NCBI GenBank assembly: GCA_937891825.1
Contig: CALAHN010000158.1
Coordinates: 1 to 37,508 of the forward strand
Source of the DNA: an uncultured Alphaproteobacteria bacterium
GTDB taxonomy: Bacteria; Pseudomonadota; Alphaproteobacteria; Bin95
DNA: 37,508 nucleotides
Direction: 5' to 3'
Part shown: piece after piece, positions 7,626 to 14,761 of the stretch
Layout of the letters: every line of letters starts with the position of its first letter
How positions within the stretch are numbered: position 1 is the first letter of the stretch
Notes under the pieces: generated by a model
The model's input: the letters and a program-made list of their open reading frames with translations, nothing else
The model's database searches: none
Told to the model about the DNA's origin: nothing
Position numbers and translations under genes: made by a program

Positions 7626-8111
7626 ATGACGATCCCCCAAACCCCGGCGCCGGCGCGCTCGAAGCGCCTTGCGCCGCATCGGCTCAATCTCGCGGAGTTT
7701 GTCCGTTCGCCCTATCGCCTGACGCCGGAGATGGGCGCCACGCTCGACGATGTGCTGGCGCCCGACTATCTGGTCCATGTCGCGGAGCGGCTGAAGGCCG
7801 GCGACAAGCTGGAAATCATGCCGGACTGCATGACCTGGTACGCCGAAGCGCTTGTCGTCGACGCGACCCGGCTTTCGGCCAGGATCGCGCTGCTCGTCGG
7901 GCCGATCGTAATCGACGCCGGCGAACAGGTGCTGGCCGATGACGCTTTCGAGGCCCGCTGGATCACCCCGGCCGTCCGCTTCGGCGTCCGCCGCAAGGCC
8001 GACGGCGCTTATGTCGTCAAGAACCTCGCGACCAAGGCGGACGCCGAGCGCTGGATCGCGGACCGCGTCGGCCTGCGCGCCGTCGCCTCGACCGAGGAGC
8101 CCCGCCCGTGA
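7626..8111 (+). CDS. Hypothetical phage structural/head-completion protein
   Basis: The 161-residue product is unrecognised at family level. ATG 7626 is preferred over a TTG at 7596 because GGGAG (7614-7618) is correctly spaced for it. The N-terminus is Pro/Arg-rich, the middle (LAPDYLVHVAERLKAGDKLEIMPDCMTWYAEALVVDA) looks like alternating helix and strand, and the C-terminus (VRFGVRRKADGAYVVKNLATKADAERWIADRVG) looks like a small beta domain that could mediate protein contacts. The position between head and tail tubular genes, with a GTGA overlap into the latter, suggests a virion or assembly role. Confidence 0.65.
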   Translation: MTIPQTPAPARSKRLAPHRLNLAEFVRSPYRLTPEMGATLDDVLAPDYLVHVAERLKAGDKLEIMPDCMTWYAEALVVDATRLSARIALLVGPIVIDAGEQVLADDAFEARWITPAVRFGVRRKADGAYVVKNLATKADAERWIADRVGLRAVASTEEPRP

Positions 8112-8743
8112 CCGACCGGTTGAGCCTCTATAACAAGGCGCTGCTCTATTGCTCGGAGACGCCGCTCGCGAGCCTGGCGGACGATGCTGTCGCCCGCCAT
8201 GTGCTCGATGCGGTCTGGGACGGCGGCGCCGTCGCGAAGATCCTGGAGGAGGGCTATTGGAACACGGCGCTCCGCACGCTCGAACTCGATTTCGACACGG
8301 ACGTGGAGCCGCCGTTCGGCTATGCCCGCGCCTTCCGGCATCCCGACGATCTGATCCGCGTCAATGCGCTGACGACCGATCCCTACCTGACCGAGCCTTT
8401 GCTCCGCTACCTGGACGAGGCCGGGTACTGGTATGCCGATGTCGACTGCCTGTACGTCTCCTATGTGTCGGAGGATCCGGCGTTCGGCGGCGATCTGGCG
8501 CGCTGGCCGGCGTCGCTCGCGGAAGCGGCGGCCCGGTGGCTGGCGTCGGTCGCAGCCCACGGCTTCAACAAGGCCGAGGCGCAGATCCAGCGGATGGAGC
8601 TGGCGGCCGAGCGCGCCTTCACGGTCGCCCGCAGCCGCGACGCCATGAACCAGCCGACGCGGTTTCCGCCTGCCGGCCGCTGGACCACGGCGCGGCGGGG
8701 CTTCGGCGGGCAGGGGCGGGATCCCCACAGCCGATGCGGGTGA
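8108..8743 (+). CDS. Tail tubular protein A-like (gp11-type) adaptor
   Basis: The 211-residue protein resembles T7 gp11-type tail tubular proteins, which form the ring joining portal and nozzle. MTDRLSLYNKALLYCSETPLASLADD with VLDAVWDGGAVAKILEEGYWNTALR is the characteristic N-terminal helical bundle. FGYARAFRHPDDLIRVNALTTDP and YADVDCLYVSYVSED follow as the central beta part, and a helical C-terminal half contains ERAFTVARSRDAMNQ. It starts at GTG 8108, overlapping the previous stop as GTGA, with GAGGAG just upstream (8094-8099). Its last 10 bp overlap the next gene. The final 20 residues are Gly/Arg-rich and may be flexible. Confidence 0.82.
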   Translation: MTDRLSLYNKALLYCSETPLASLADDAVARHVLDAVWDGGAVAKILEEGYWNTALRTLELDFDTDVEPPFGYARAFRHPDDLIRVNALTTDPYLTEPLLRYLDEAGYWYADVDCLYVSYVSEDPAFGGDLARWPASLAEAAARWLASVAAHGFNKAEAQIQRMELAAERAFTVARSRDAMNQPTRFPPAGRWTTARRGFGGQGRDPHSRCG

Positions 8744-11406
8744 CGCCGGCGCTGCTCGCGTTCAATCGCGGGCTCTTGTCGCCGCTCGGTCTGGCGCGCA
8801 TGGACCTTGCGCAACTGCAACTCTCCGCCGAGGAGCAAACCAACTGGATGCCGCGGGCGCTCGGTTCGATGATGCTGCGGCCGGGCTTCGAATATCTGGG
8901 CCCCGTCCGGAACCATGCCGCCGCCGTCACGATCCCGTTCGTGTTCGAGGTCGACGACCAGGCGCGGCTCGAGTGCACGCCGGGCTACATGCGGCCGTGG
9001 ATCGATGACGCCGTGCTGACGCGGCCCCCGGTGGCGACCCGTTTGCTGAACCCGGATTTCTCCGTCGGGCTGACCTACTGGACGGCGGCCGACGAGGGCG
9101 CCGCCGCATCGACCTGGGCCGCCGGCGAGCTCCGGCTGAAGGGCGACGGCGTCAATCCCGCCCGCCGACGCCAGGCCGCGACAGTCGCCCTGGGCGAGAT
9201 CGGCCTGGAGCACGCCGTTCGGATCGAAGTGCGGCGCGGCCCTGTCATCCTCAAAGTCGGAACGGGCGAAGGCCTGGACGATCTGATCGGCGCGACGGCG
9301 CTGGCGCCGGGCTGGCATTCCCTGAGCTTCACGGCGAGCGCCGCCGACGTGCATGTCGAAGTCTCCCATAGCGGCGATTTCACGGTCGCGCTCGCCCGCG
9401 TCGATATTGAAGGCGGCGGGCCGATGGATGTGCCGACGCCCTATGCCGCCGCCGATCTGGCCAAGCTGCGCTGGACCCAATCGCGGGACGTGATCTTCCT
9501 GGCCTGCGACGGTTATCAGCAGCGCCGGATCGAGCGGCGCGGACCCCGGTCCTGGTCCGTCGTCCGCTATGAAGCCGACGACGGCCCGTTTCGGGACGAG
9601 AACCTTGGCCGGACGACCTTGCAGGCGTCCGCGCTTTCCGGCGACGTGACCTTGACCGCCTCGGCGGACGTGTTTCAGGCGGGCCATGTCGGCGCCCTGT
9701 TTCAACTGACGAGTTCCGGCCAGCGCGTGGCCGTGACCGCTGCTTTGCCCGATCCGGCGGCGGACGTGTTCTCGGGGTCGATCCGGGTGACGGGCGTCGG
9801 CCAGACCCGCGCTTTCACCGCGACCCGCGCCGGCGGCGCCGACCATGTGGCGACGCTGCAACGGTCCGTCGGCGTCGAAGGCGATTGGGAGGACGTGCAG
9901 ACGATCCCGGTCGGGGCCGGAACCACGATCGACGACGGCCTCGACAACCAGATCATCTTCTACCGGATCGGCGTCAAGGCGGCCGGGTTCGGGGCGGACG
10001 GTCCGGTCGATCTCAGCTTGAGCTTCGCGCGCGGCGCGATCGACGGCGTCGCGCGGATTACCTCGGTCTTCGGCCCGCGGCTTGCGGCGGCGGTCGCGCT
10101 GAAGCCCTTTGGCGAAACCGAACCGACGGAGATCTGGGCCGAGGGCGAATGGTCCGACGCACGGGGCTGGCCGACGGCGACGGCGTTGTTCCAGGGCCGC
10201 CTCTGGTGGGCCGGGCGCGGGCGGCTCTGGGGCTCGGTCTCCGATGCGTTCGCAAGCTTCGACGCTGGCTTCGACGGCGACGCCGGACCGATCGCCAAGA
10301 CCATCACCGATGGTCCGTCCGATGTCATCTCCTGGATCGCCGTCGGCCAGCGCCTGACCCTGGGCGCGGTCGGCGGCGCGCTCGAAGCCAGGTCGTCGTC
10401 TCTGGATGAGCCGCTGACCCCGACGAACTGCCACTTGAAGCGGTTCGCGACGACGGGCGTCGCGTCAATGCCGGCGGTCGTCATCGACGATCGGGTGCTG
10501 TTCGTCGAACGGGCGGGGCAGGAGGTGATGGAAGCCAGTCTGGGCGACCGCGCCGTCATGCAGACGCTGCGGCTGACGGCGCTGGTGCCGGAACTGGGCG
10601 GCGGCGGCTTCCGCAAGCTTGCGGTGCAGCACCAGCCGGACGTCCGGGTCCATGCCCTCCGCGCCGACGGCACGGCCGCCTGCCTGATAACGGACCCCGC
10701 CGAAAACGTGCGTTGCTGGATCGAGATCGAAACCGATGGCGAAATCGAAGACGTGACCGTGATGCCGTCGGCGCTTGAAGATGCGGTCTATTACACGATC
10801 AAGCGCACGATCGGCGGCCAGACGCGGCGCTATCACGAGCGGTGGGCGCCGGAGAGCGCCTGCAGGGGCGGGACGGTCAATCGCCTGGCCGACAGCCATG
10901 TCTGCTATGCGGGGCCGGCGACGGCGACCGTATCGGGGCTGGCCCATCTGGAAGGCAAGCCCGTCGTGATCTGGGCGGACGGCGCGGCGCGGGCGTCGGC
11001 AGTCGTCGCCGGCGGCGCTGTCGCGATTTCCGGCGCGCCGGCGACATCGGCGACGGTCGGGCTCGGCTACCGCGCCCGTTATCGCAGCGTGAAGCTGGCG
11101 CACGGCGCGCAGAAGGGCACGGCCTTGATGCAGCCAAAACGGATCAATCGGCTGTCGTTCATTCTGGCGGACGTGCATGCGTCCGGCCTGCGGTTCGGCC
11201 CCTCCTATGAGGCGCTGACGCCGCTGCCGGCGTTGCCGGCCTTCAAGCCGATCGATCCGGATAAAGTGCACCGCCATTACGACTTCGACGGCGCGCAGTT
11301 TCCCGGAGTCTGGACGACGGATGCCCGGGTCTGCCTCGAAGCGGCGGCGCCGAAGCCGGTCACGGTGCTGGCGATGGCGGTCGATCTTGAAACCGTCGAA
11401 CGGTGA
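8734..11406 (+). CDS. Large tail tubular protein B-like / nozzle protein
   Basis: This 890-residue protein is the largest virion gene. The N-terminal segment MRVTPALLAFNRGLLSPLGLARMDLAQLQLSAEEQTNWMPRALGSMMLRPGFEYLG is the conserved opening of large podoviral tail proteins that I equate with the tubular B/nozzle component. The body is rich in beta strands. WPTATALFQGRLWWAGRGRLWGSVSDAFASF (about 480-515) and SDVISWIAVGQRLTLGAVGGALEAR are typical family segments. The same frame is open upstream to 8149, but that is a shadow of the preceding gene; ATG 8734 begins exactly at the conserved sequence and overlaps the upstream stop by 10 bp. The ribosome site is weak, so translation is probably coupled. 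Confidence 0.82.
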   Translation: MRVTPALLAFNRGLLSPLGLARMDLAQLQLSAEEQTNWMPRALGSMMLRPGFEYLGPVRNHAAAVTIPFVFEVDDQARLECTPGYMRPWIDDAVLTRPPVATRLLNPDFSVGLTYWTAADEGAAASTWAAGELRLKGDGVNPARRRQAATVALGEIGLEHAVRIEVRRGPVILKVGTGEGLDDLIGATALAPGWHSLSFTASAADVHVEVSHSGDFTVALARVDIEGGGPMDVPTPYAAADLAKLRWTQSRDVIFLACDGYQQRRIERRGPRSWSVVRYEADDGPFRDENLGRTTLQASALSGDVTLTASADVFQAGHVGALFQLTSSGQRVAVTAALPDPAADVFSGSIRVTGVGQTRAFTATRAGGADHVATLQRSVGVEGDWEDVQTIPVGAGTTIDDGLDNQIIFYRIGVKAAGFGADGPVDLSLSFARGAIDGVARITSVFGPRLAAAVALKPFGETEPTEIWAEGEWSDARGWPTATALFQGRLWWAGRGRLWGSVSDAFASFDAGFDGDAGPIAKTITDGPSDVISWIAVGQRLTLGAVGGALEARSSSLDEPLTPTNCHLKRFATTGVASMPAVVIDDRVLFVERAGQEVMEASLGDRAVMQTLRLTALVPELGGGGFRKLAVQHQPDVRVHALRADGTAACLITDPAENVRCWIEIETDGEIEDVTVMPSALEDAVYYTIKRTIGGQTRRYHERWAPESACRGGTVNRLADSHVCYAGPATATVSGLAHLEGKPVVIWADGAARASAVVAGGAVAISGAPATSATVGLGYRARYRSVKLAHGAQKGTALMQPKRINRLSFILADVHASGLRFGPSYEALTPLPALPAFKPIDPDKVHRHYDFDGAQFPGVWTTDARVCLEAAAPKPVTVLAMAVDLETVER

Positions 11407-11842
11407 CCGGATAAGGCCCGCGAGCGCCGAAGACATCCTGGCCTTCTATGGCCGTCGTCTGCCCTGGCGGGCCCGGGCGCTCGCCGTCACGGACGCTGCC
11501 AGCCGGTTGATCGGCCTTGGCGGGTTCAGCTTGCAGCCCCATGGCTTGACGGTCTTCATGGATGTCGCGACGGGGGTCGACCCGGCACGCCACAAGCGGG
11601 TCCTGATCCGGGCGGGCCGTCAGGTGATGCAGACGGCGCGGGCCATGGGCCGGCCGGTGCTGGCCTGCCGTGAGGCGGATTGGCCGGCCAGCGCCAACCT
11701 GCTGGCGCATTTCGGCTTCGAGAAAATCTCAGGCGAGGGCGCAGGCGAAATGTGGGCGCTCAATACAGCAATTGAGCCGTTTGGCGGGCTGGAACGGCCT
11801 GGCGAAGGCGGAACAGGAGAGAGAGCATGGGCAATCCGTTGA
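11387..11842 (+). CDS. T7 gp13-like GNAT-fold internal virion protein, start uncertain
   Basis: The product (about 150 residues) reads IRPASAEDILAFYGRRLPWRARALAVTD, then a strand-turn-strand GLGGFSLQPHGLTVFMDV, a helix KRVLIRAGRQVMQTARAMGR and a final ANLLAHFGFEKISGEGAGEMWAL. This is the N-acetyltransferase-like layout of the T7 gp13 family. The start is unclear: no ATG or GTG is in frame near the conserved opening. A TTG at 11387 would add eight residues; an ATA at 11411 fits the family start but is very rare. A GTG overlapping the previous stop (11403) is in another frame and meets TAA after three codons. It overlaps the next gene by 16 bp. Confidence 0.65.
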   Translation: MKPSNGDRIRPASAEDILAFYGRRLPWRARALAVTDAASRLIGLGGFSLQPHGLTVFMDVATGVDPARHKRVLIRAGRQVMQTARAMGRPVLACREADWPASANLLAHFGFEKISGEGAGEMWALNTAIEPFGGLERPGEGGTGERAWAIR

Positions 11843-12309
11843 TGGCGGCCGGCAGCGCGATCGGTCCCGCGATTTCAATCGTCTCGAACTTGCGCGCGGC
11901 GAAGAGCGCCAATCAGATGGCGAAGGCGCAAGCTGCCGAATTGCACAAGCGGGCAAACCACAGGCGCGCCTTGAGCCAGCGCGAGGCGCAGGACGCAGCG
12001 ACAAAATCCGCGCTCGCCCGTTCGCGGTTTCGCGCGCTCGCCGCCGCGGGCGGCGGGGGCGGCGACCCGACGACGCGCACGGTCCTGGCGCGTATCCAGG
12101 GCGAGGGCGCGCTGAATGCGCTCAACTTGCTCGCCAATGGCGAATTCCGGGCGCAGAGCCATGATTTCGCCGGCGACGCCGCCAGGTTCGAAGGCAAGGT
12201 TCGATACCAGAAGGCCGTTCTGGATGCGATCTCCGACGCGACCTCGTTCGCCGCGAAGTTTGCGCAACCGCAGCCCGGACAGGCGAAGCGGACCGCGCCG
12301 CCCAGATAA
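11827..12309 (+). CDS. gp14-like small internal virion protein
   Basis: The 160-residue protein has an N-terminal Gly/Ala-rich hydrophobic segment (MGNPLMAAGSAIGPAISIVSNL), a long basic helical region rich in Ala, Gln and Arg (KSANQMAKAQAAELHKRANHRRALSQREAQDAATKSALARSRFRALAAAGG), a GGGGG hinge near residue 77 and a helical C-terminus ending in proline-rich sequence. This amphipathic organisation and the position after a gp13-like gene match T7 gp14-type proteins, which line the portal channel and help form the ejection conduit in the host envelope. GGAGAGAGAGC precedes ATG 11827. It is the last virion gene before the aminotransferase; no large gp15/gp16-like ejection protein follows. Confidence 0.7.
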   Translation: MGNPLMAAGSAIGPAISIVSNLRAAKSANQMAKAQAAELHKRANHRRALSQREAQDAATKSALARSRFRALAAAGGGGGDPTTRTVLARIQGEGALNALNLLANGEFRAQSHDFAGDAARFEGKVRYQKAVLDAISDATSFAAKFAQPQPGQAKRTAPPR

Positions 12310-12420
12310 GGCGCGCGGGCCGCTAACCCTTATGGGCTTTGCGTTTGCGGGCGATGCCGCTAATGAAGATCGGGCGCTGTTGTGGCGCGGCCTTCAGCTT
12401 TGTTTTCCGGATTGACCGCC

Positions 12421-13527
12421 ATGTCCCGATATCCGTTTACGCCGCATGTGGGTTCGCTGCCCGAGACGGTTCCGTTCGTCGGTCCCGAAACGCAGGAGCG
12501 GCAGCGCGGCGCGCCCTTCACGGCGCGGATCGGCGCCAATGAAAGCGTGTTCGGGCCATCCCCCAGGGCGATTGCCGCCATGGCGGCCGCGGCGGCGGAG
12601 GTCTGGAAATATGGCGATCCCGAGAATCATGACCTGAAACAGGCGCTGGCCGCGTTCCATGGCGTGCGCCCGGAAAACATCGTCGTCGGCGAAGGCATCG
12701 ACTGCCTGTTGGGCTATCTGGTTCGCATGGTCGTCGATCCGGGCACGCCGGTCGTGACGTCCGCCGGGGCTTATCCGACCTTCAACTATCACGTCGCCGG
12801 GTTCGGCGGGCGCCTGGACCTGACGCCTTACCGGGACGACCGGGAAGACGGCCCGGCGTTGATCGCACGGGCGGCCGCGCTCAAGGCGCCGCTGATCTAT
12901 TTCGCCAATCCGGATAACCCCATGGGGAGTTTCTGGCCGGCCGACGACGTCCAGGCCATGATCGACGCGACGCCCGATGGCGCGATTCTGTGTCTCGACG
13001 AAGCTTATATCGAGTTCGCGGCCGATGGCGCAGCGCCGCCCCTGGATGTCGGCAATCCGAAAGTCATTCGGATGCGGACCTTCTCGAAGGCCTATGGCAT
13101 GGCGGGCGCGCGGATCGGCTATGCCATTGCGGAAGCGGGACTGGCGCTGGCGTTCAACAAGGTGCGCAACCATTTCGGCGTCAACCGGATCGCGTTGGCG
13201 GGCGCGCTCGCCGCGCTGGAAGACCAGGCCTATCTGGCGGATGTCCGCCGCCAGGTCGCGGCCGCGCGCATGCGGATCGGCGATATCGCCCGCCAACATG
13301 GCCTTCAGCCATTGGCCAGCGCCGCCAACTTCGTCGCGATCGATTGCGGCCGCGACGGCGCCTATGCAAGGGCGATCCTGCAAGGGCTCGTCGCGGAGGG
13401 CGTGTTCGTCCGGATGCCCTTCGCGGCGCCCCAGGACAGGTGCATCCGCATCTCCGCCGGCAAGACCGCGGACCTGGATGCCTTCCAGGCCGCCTTGCCG
13501 AAAGCGCTTGCCGCCGCCGCTGCCTGA
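12421..13527 (+). CDS. PLP-dependent aminotransferase, HisC-like, within the prophage
   Basis: A 368-residue fold-type I aminotransferase resembles histidinol-phosphate aminotransferases. Landmarks: the arm/substrate segment ARIGANESVFGPSP (40-53), KYGDPENHDLKQAL (75-88), the cofactor-binding VVGEGIDCLLGYLVR, FANPDNPMGS (the Asn that contacts PLP), CLDEAYIEF (Asp that pairs with the pyridine nitrogen) and RTFSKAYGMAGARIGYA with Lys223 as the Schiff-base lysine; RISAGK near the end holds the carboxylate-binding Arg. All key residues are present, so it should be active; the substrate is unknown. It sits between the gp14-like and tail appendage genes in the same direction, with 111-bp and 150-bp gaps, the layout of a phage cargo gene (moron). 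GC and codon use look like its neighbours. The ribosome site before ATG 12421 is weak. Confidence 0.9.
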   Translation: MSRYPFTPHVGSLPETVPFVGPETQERQRGAPFTARIGANESVFGPSPRAIAAMAAAAAEVWKYGDPENHDLKQALAAFHGVRPENIVVGEGIDCLLGYLVRMVVDPGTPVVTSAGAYPTFNYHVAGFGGRLDLTPYRDDREDGPALIARAAALKAPLIYFANPDNPMGSFWPADDVQAMIDATPDGAILCLDEAYIEFAADGAAPPLDVGNPKVIRMRTFSKAYGMAGARIGYAIAEAGLALAFNKVRNHFGVNRIALAGALAALEDQAYLADVRRQVAAARMRIGDIARQHGLQPLASAANFVAIDCGRDGAYARAILQGLVAEGVFVRMPFAAPQDRCIRISAGKTADLDAFQAALPKALAAAAA

Positions 13528-13560
13528 CGGGCGCCGGGCCGCGAAATTTTTCTCGATCCG

Positions 13561-13614
13561 TTATTGCGATTTCCGCAAATAACCCCACATAGGCGTTCGC
13601 GGACTTGCGTCCGC
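13561..13614 (+). promoter_or_regulatory. Palindromic AT-richer spacer behind the aminotransferase
   Basis: In the 150-bp gap 13528-13677 an imperfect palindrome centres on TTGCG-ATTTC-CGCAA (13564-13578) with flanking TTAT/ATAA. It is followed by a hairpin GCGGAC-TTGC-GTCCGC (13599-13614). Either could be an operator or terminator for the aminotransferase unit. No clear promoter is visible. Confidence 0.3.
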
Positions 13615-13633
13615 CCGAGCGCGTCATGCTCAA

Positions 13634-13657
13634 GGGCCGTCCGCTGGGCGGCCCCTT
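13634..13657 (+). terminator. Terminator-like hairpin before the tail appendage genes
   Basis: GGGCCG (13634-13639) pairs with CGGCCC (13649-13654) across a 9-nt loop, flanked by AA on the left and CTT on the right. It is placed 21 bp ahead of the next start codon, as is common for phage intergenic terminators. The T run is poor. Confidence 0.4.
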
Positions 13658-13677
13658 CACGTTTGGAGATCCGCCTC

Positions 13678-14271
13678 ATGCCGAACTTATCGACCGATCG
13701 CCGTTTCGGCGTCGCCGCAGCGCTTGCGGTCAAGGCGCCCGTCCGGGCGGCGGCGACAGCGCCGGTGACGCTCGCCGGCCTGCAATCGATCGACGCCGTG
13801 GCGCTCGCCAGCGGCGACCGCGTGCTGGTCATGGGTCAGGCCGACCCGAAGCAGAACGGCGTCTATCTTGCCGGGCCGAGCGCCTGGGCGCGGGCGCCGG
13901 ATTTCAATGACAACCGCGATGTCGTCTCCGGCACGCGCGTCTTTGTGGCGGGCGGCGCGTTGAACGGCGGCAAGGAATACGTGGCGGCGGCCGATGGACC
14001 GGTGACGCCGGGCCTGACGGCGCTCGCATTCGAACGCCATGCGACCGTCATGCATAAGCGAGGCGGGCATGACCGCCGCGAGCGCGGTCGCGACCGCGGG
14101 CCAGAGCAGCTTCGCGCTCGCCTACCGGAGCGGCGCTGCGCTCTTCGCGGTCAATGGCGTGATCCAGGACTCGGCGGACTATGTGGCGGCGGACGGCGCG
14201 ACGGTCGTCTTCGCGCATGGCCTCAACGCCGGCGATGTCGTCTCGGCCCACAGCCTCGCGCCCATCTATGA
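13678..14271 (+). CDS. Tail appendage/fibre module protein, frame changes near its end
   Basis: From ATG 13678 (GGAG at 13665-13668) the frame codes a recognisable phage tail-fibre module of about 120 residues: NLSTDRRFGVAAALAVKAPVRAAATAPVTLAGLQSIDAVALASGDRVLVMGQ, then NGVYLAGPSAWARAPDFNDNRDV and GTRVFVAGGALNGGKEYVAA. After about position 14050 the same frame turns into arginine-rich shadow sequence up to the stop at 14271, while the meaningful reading moves to the +1 frame (next entry). Either the two were one fibre protein split by a 1-base indel, or this gene lost its original stop codon; a TAA at 14055-14057 lies one base out of frame with a restart 11 bp later. The module usually decorates tail fibres or spikes. 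Confidence 0.65.
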   Translation: MPNLSTDRRFGVAAALAVKAPVRAAATAPVTLAGLQSIDAVALASGDRVLVMGQADPKQNGVYLAGPSAWARAPDFNDNRDVVSGTRVFVAGGALNGGKEYVAAADGPVTPGLTALAFERHATVMHKRGGHDRRERGRDRGPEQLRARLPERRCALRGQWRDPGLGGLCGGGRRDGRLRAWPQRRRCRLGPQPRAHL

Positions 14272-14710
14272 ATTGCAGCCGGCCGCCTTCAGCGCCCGAT
14301 TGGCGTCATCGTCGGCGAATGCGACGGGCGCAGGGCTGGTCGCAGCCGTGATCTGCGATACGGAGTTCGCCGACGAAGGGGCGGTCTATGATCCGGTCGC
14401 CGGCCTCTTCACCGCGCCGACGACCGGTCTCTACCAGTTTAACCTGTCGGTCGGGCTAAGCGGACTGACGCCGGCGATGACAGACATTGCGCTGACCCTG
14501 ACCGCCGGCGGCCTGGCGTTCGTCGCACGGTCGGCGTTCGCCGATCCGGCGCCGGCCGCCGCCACATTGCGGATCAGCCAGCTGGCGCCGATGGCGGCGG
14601 GCGACGTCGCCAGCGCTGCGATTGTGGCGTCCGGCGGCGCCGGGGATGTCGCCAGCCTGATCGGGGGCTTGCCCTCGGAGACTTTTTTCTCCGGCTTCCT
14701 GGTTCGCTAG
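14069..14710 (+). CDS. Tail appendage protein with C-terminal beta-sandwich (C1q/TNF-like)
   Basis: The 213-residue product begins MTAASAVATAGQSSFALAYRSGAALFAVNGVIQDSADYVAADGATVVFAHGLNAGDVV, a short beta module widespread in phage fibres. It continues with FSARLASSSANATGAGLVAAVICDTEFADEGAVYDPVAGLFTAPTTGLYQFNLSVGLSG, the signature layout of a C1q-like jelly roll (FTAPxxGLYxF), ending in FFSGFLVR as such trimeric domains do. GAGGCGGGC lies directly ahead of ATG 14069, so independent translation is possible, although the overlap with the preceding frame suggests the two were once fused. Likely a trimeric receptor-binding or fibre-tip protein. Confidence 0.65.
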   Translation: MTAASAVATAGQSSFALAYRSGAALFAVNGVIQDSADYVAADGATVVFAHGLNAGDVVSAHSLAPIYELQPAAFSARLASSSANATGAGLVAAVICDTEFADEGAVYDPVAGLFTAPTTGLYQFNLSVGLSGLTPAMTDIALTLTAGGLAFVARSAFADPAPAAATLRISQLAPMAAGDVASAAIVASGGAGDVASLIGGLPSETFFSGFLVR

Positions 14711-14761
14711 CTGGACGGGCGGCGCGGGCGTCGCGCTGCATAACCATTGGAGACTTGACCC

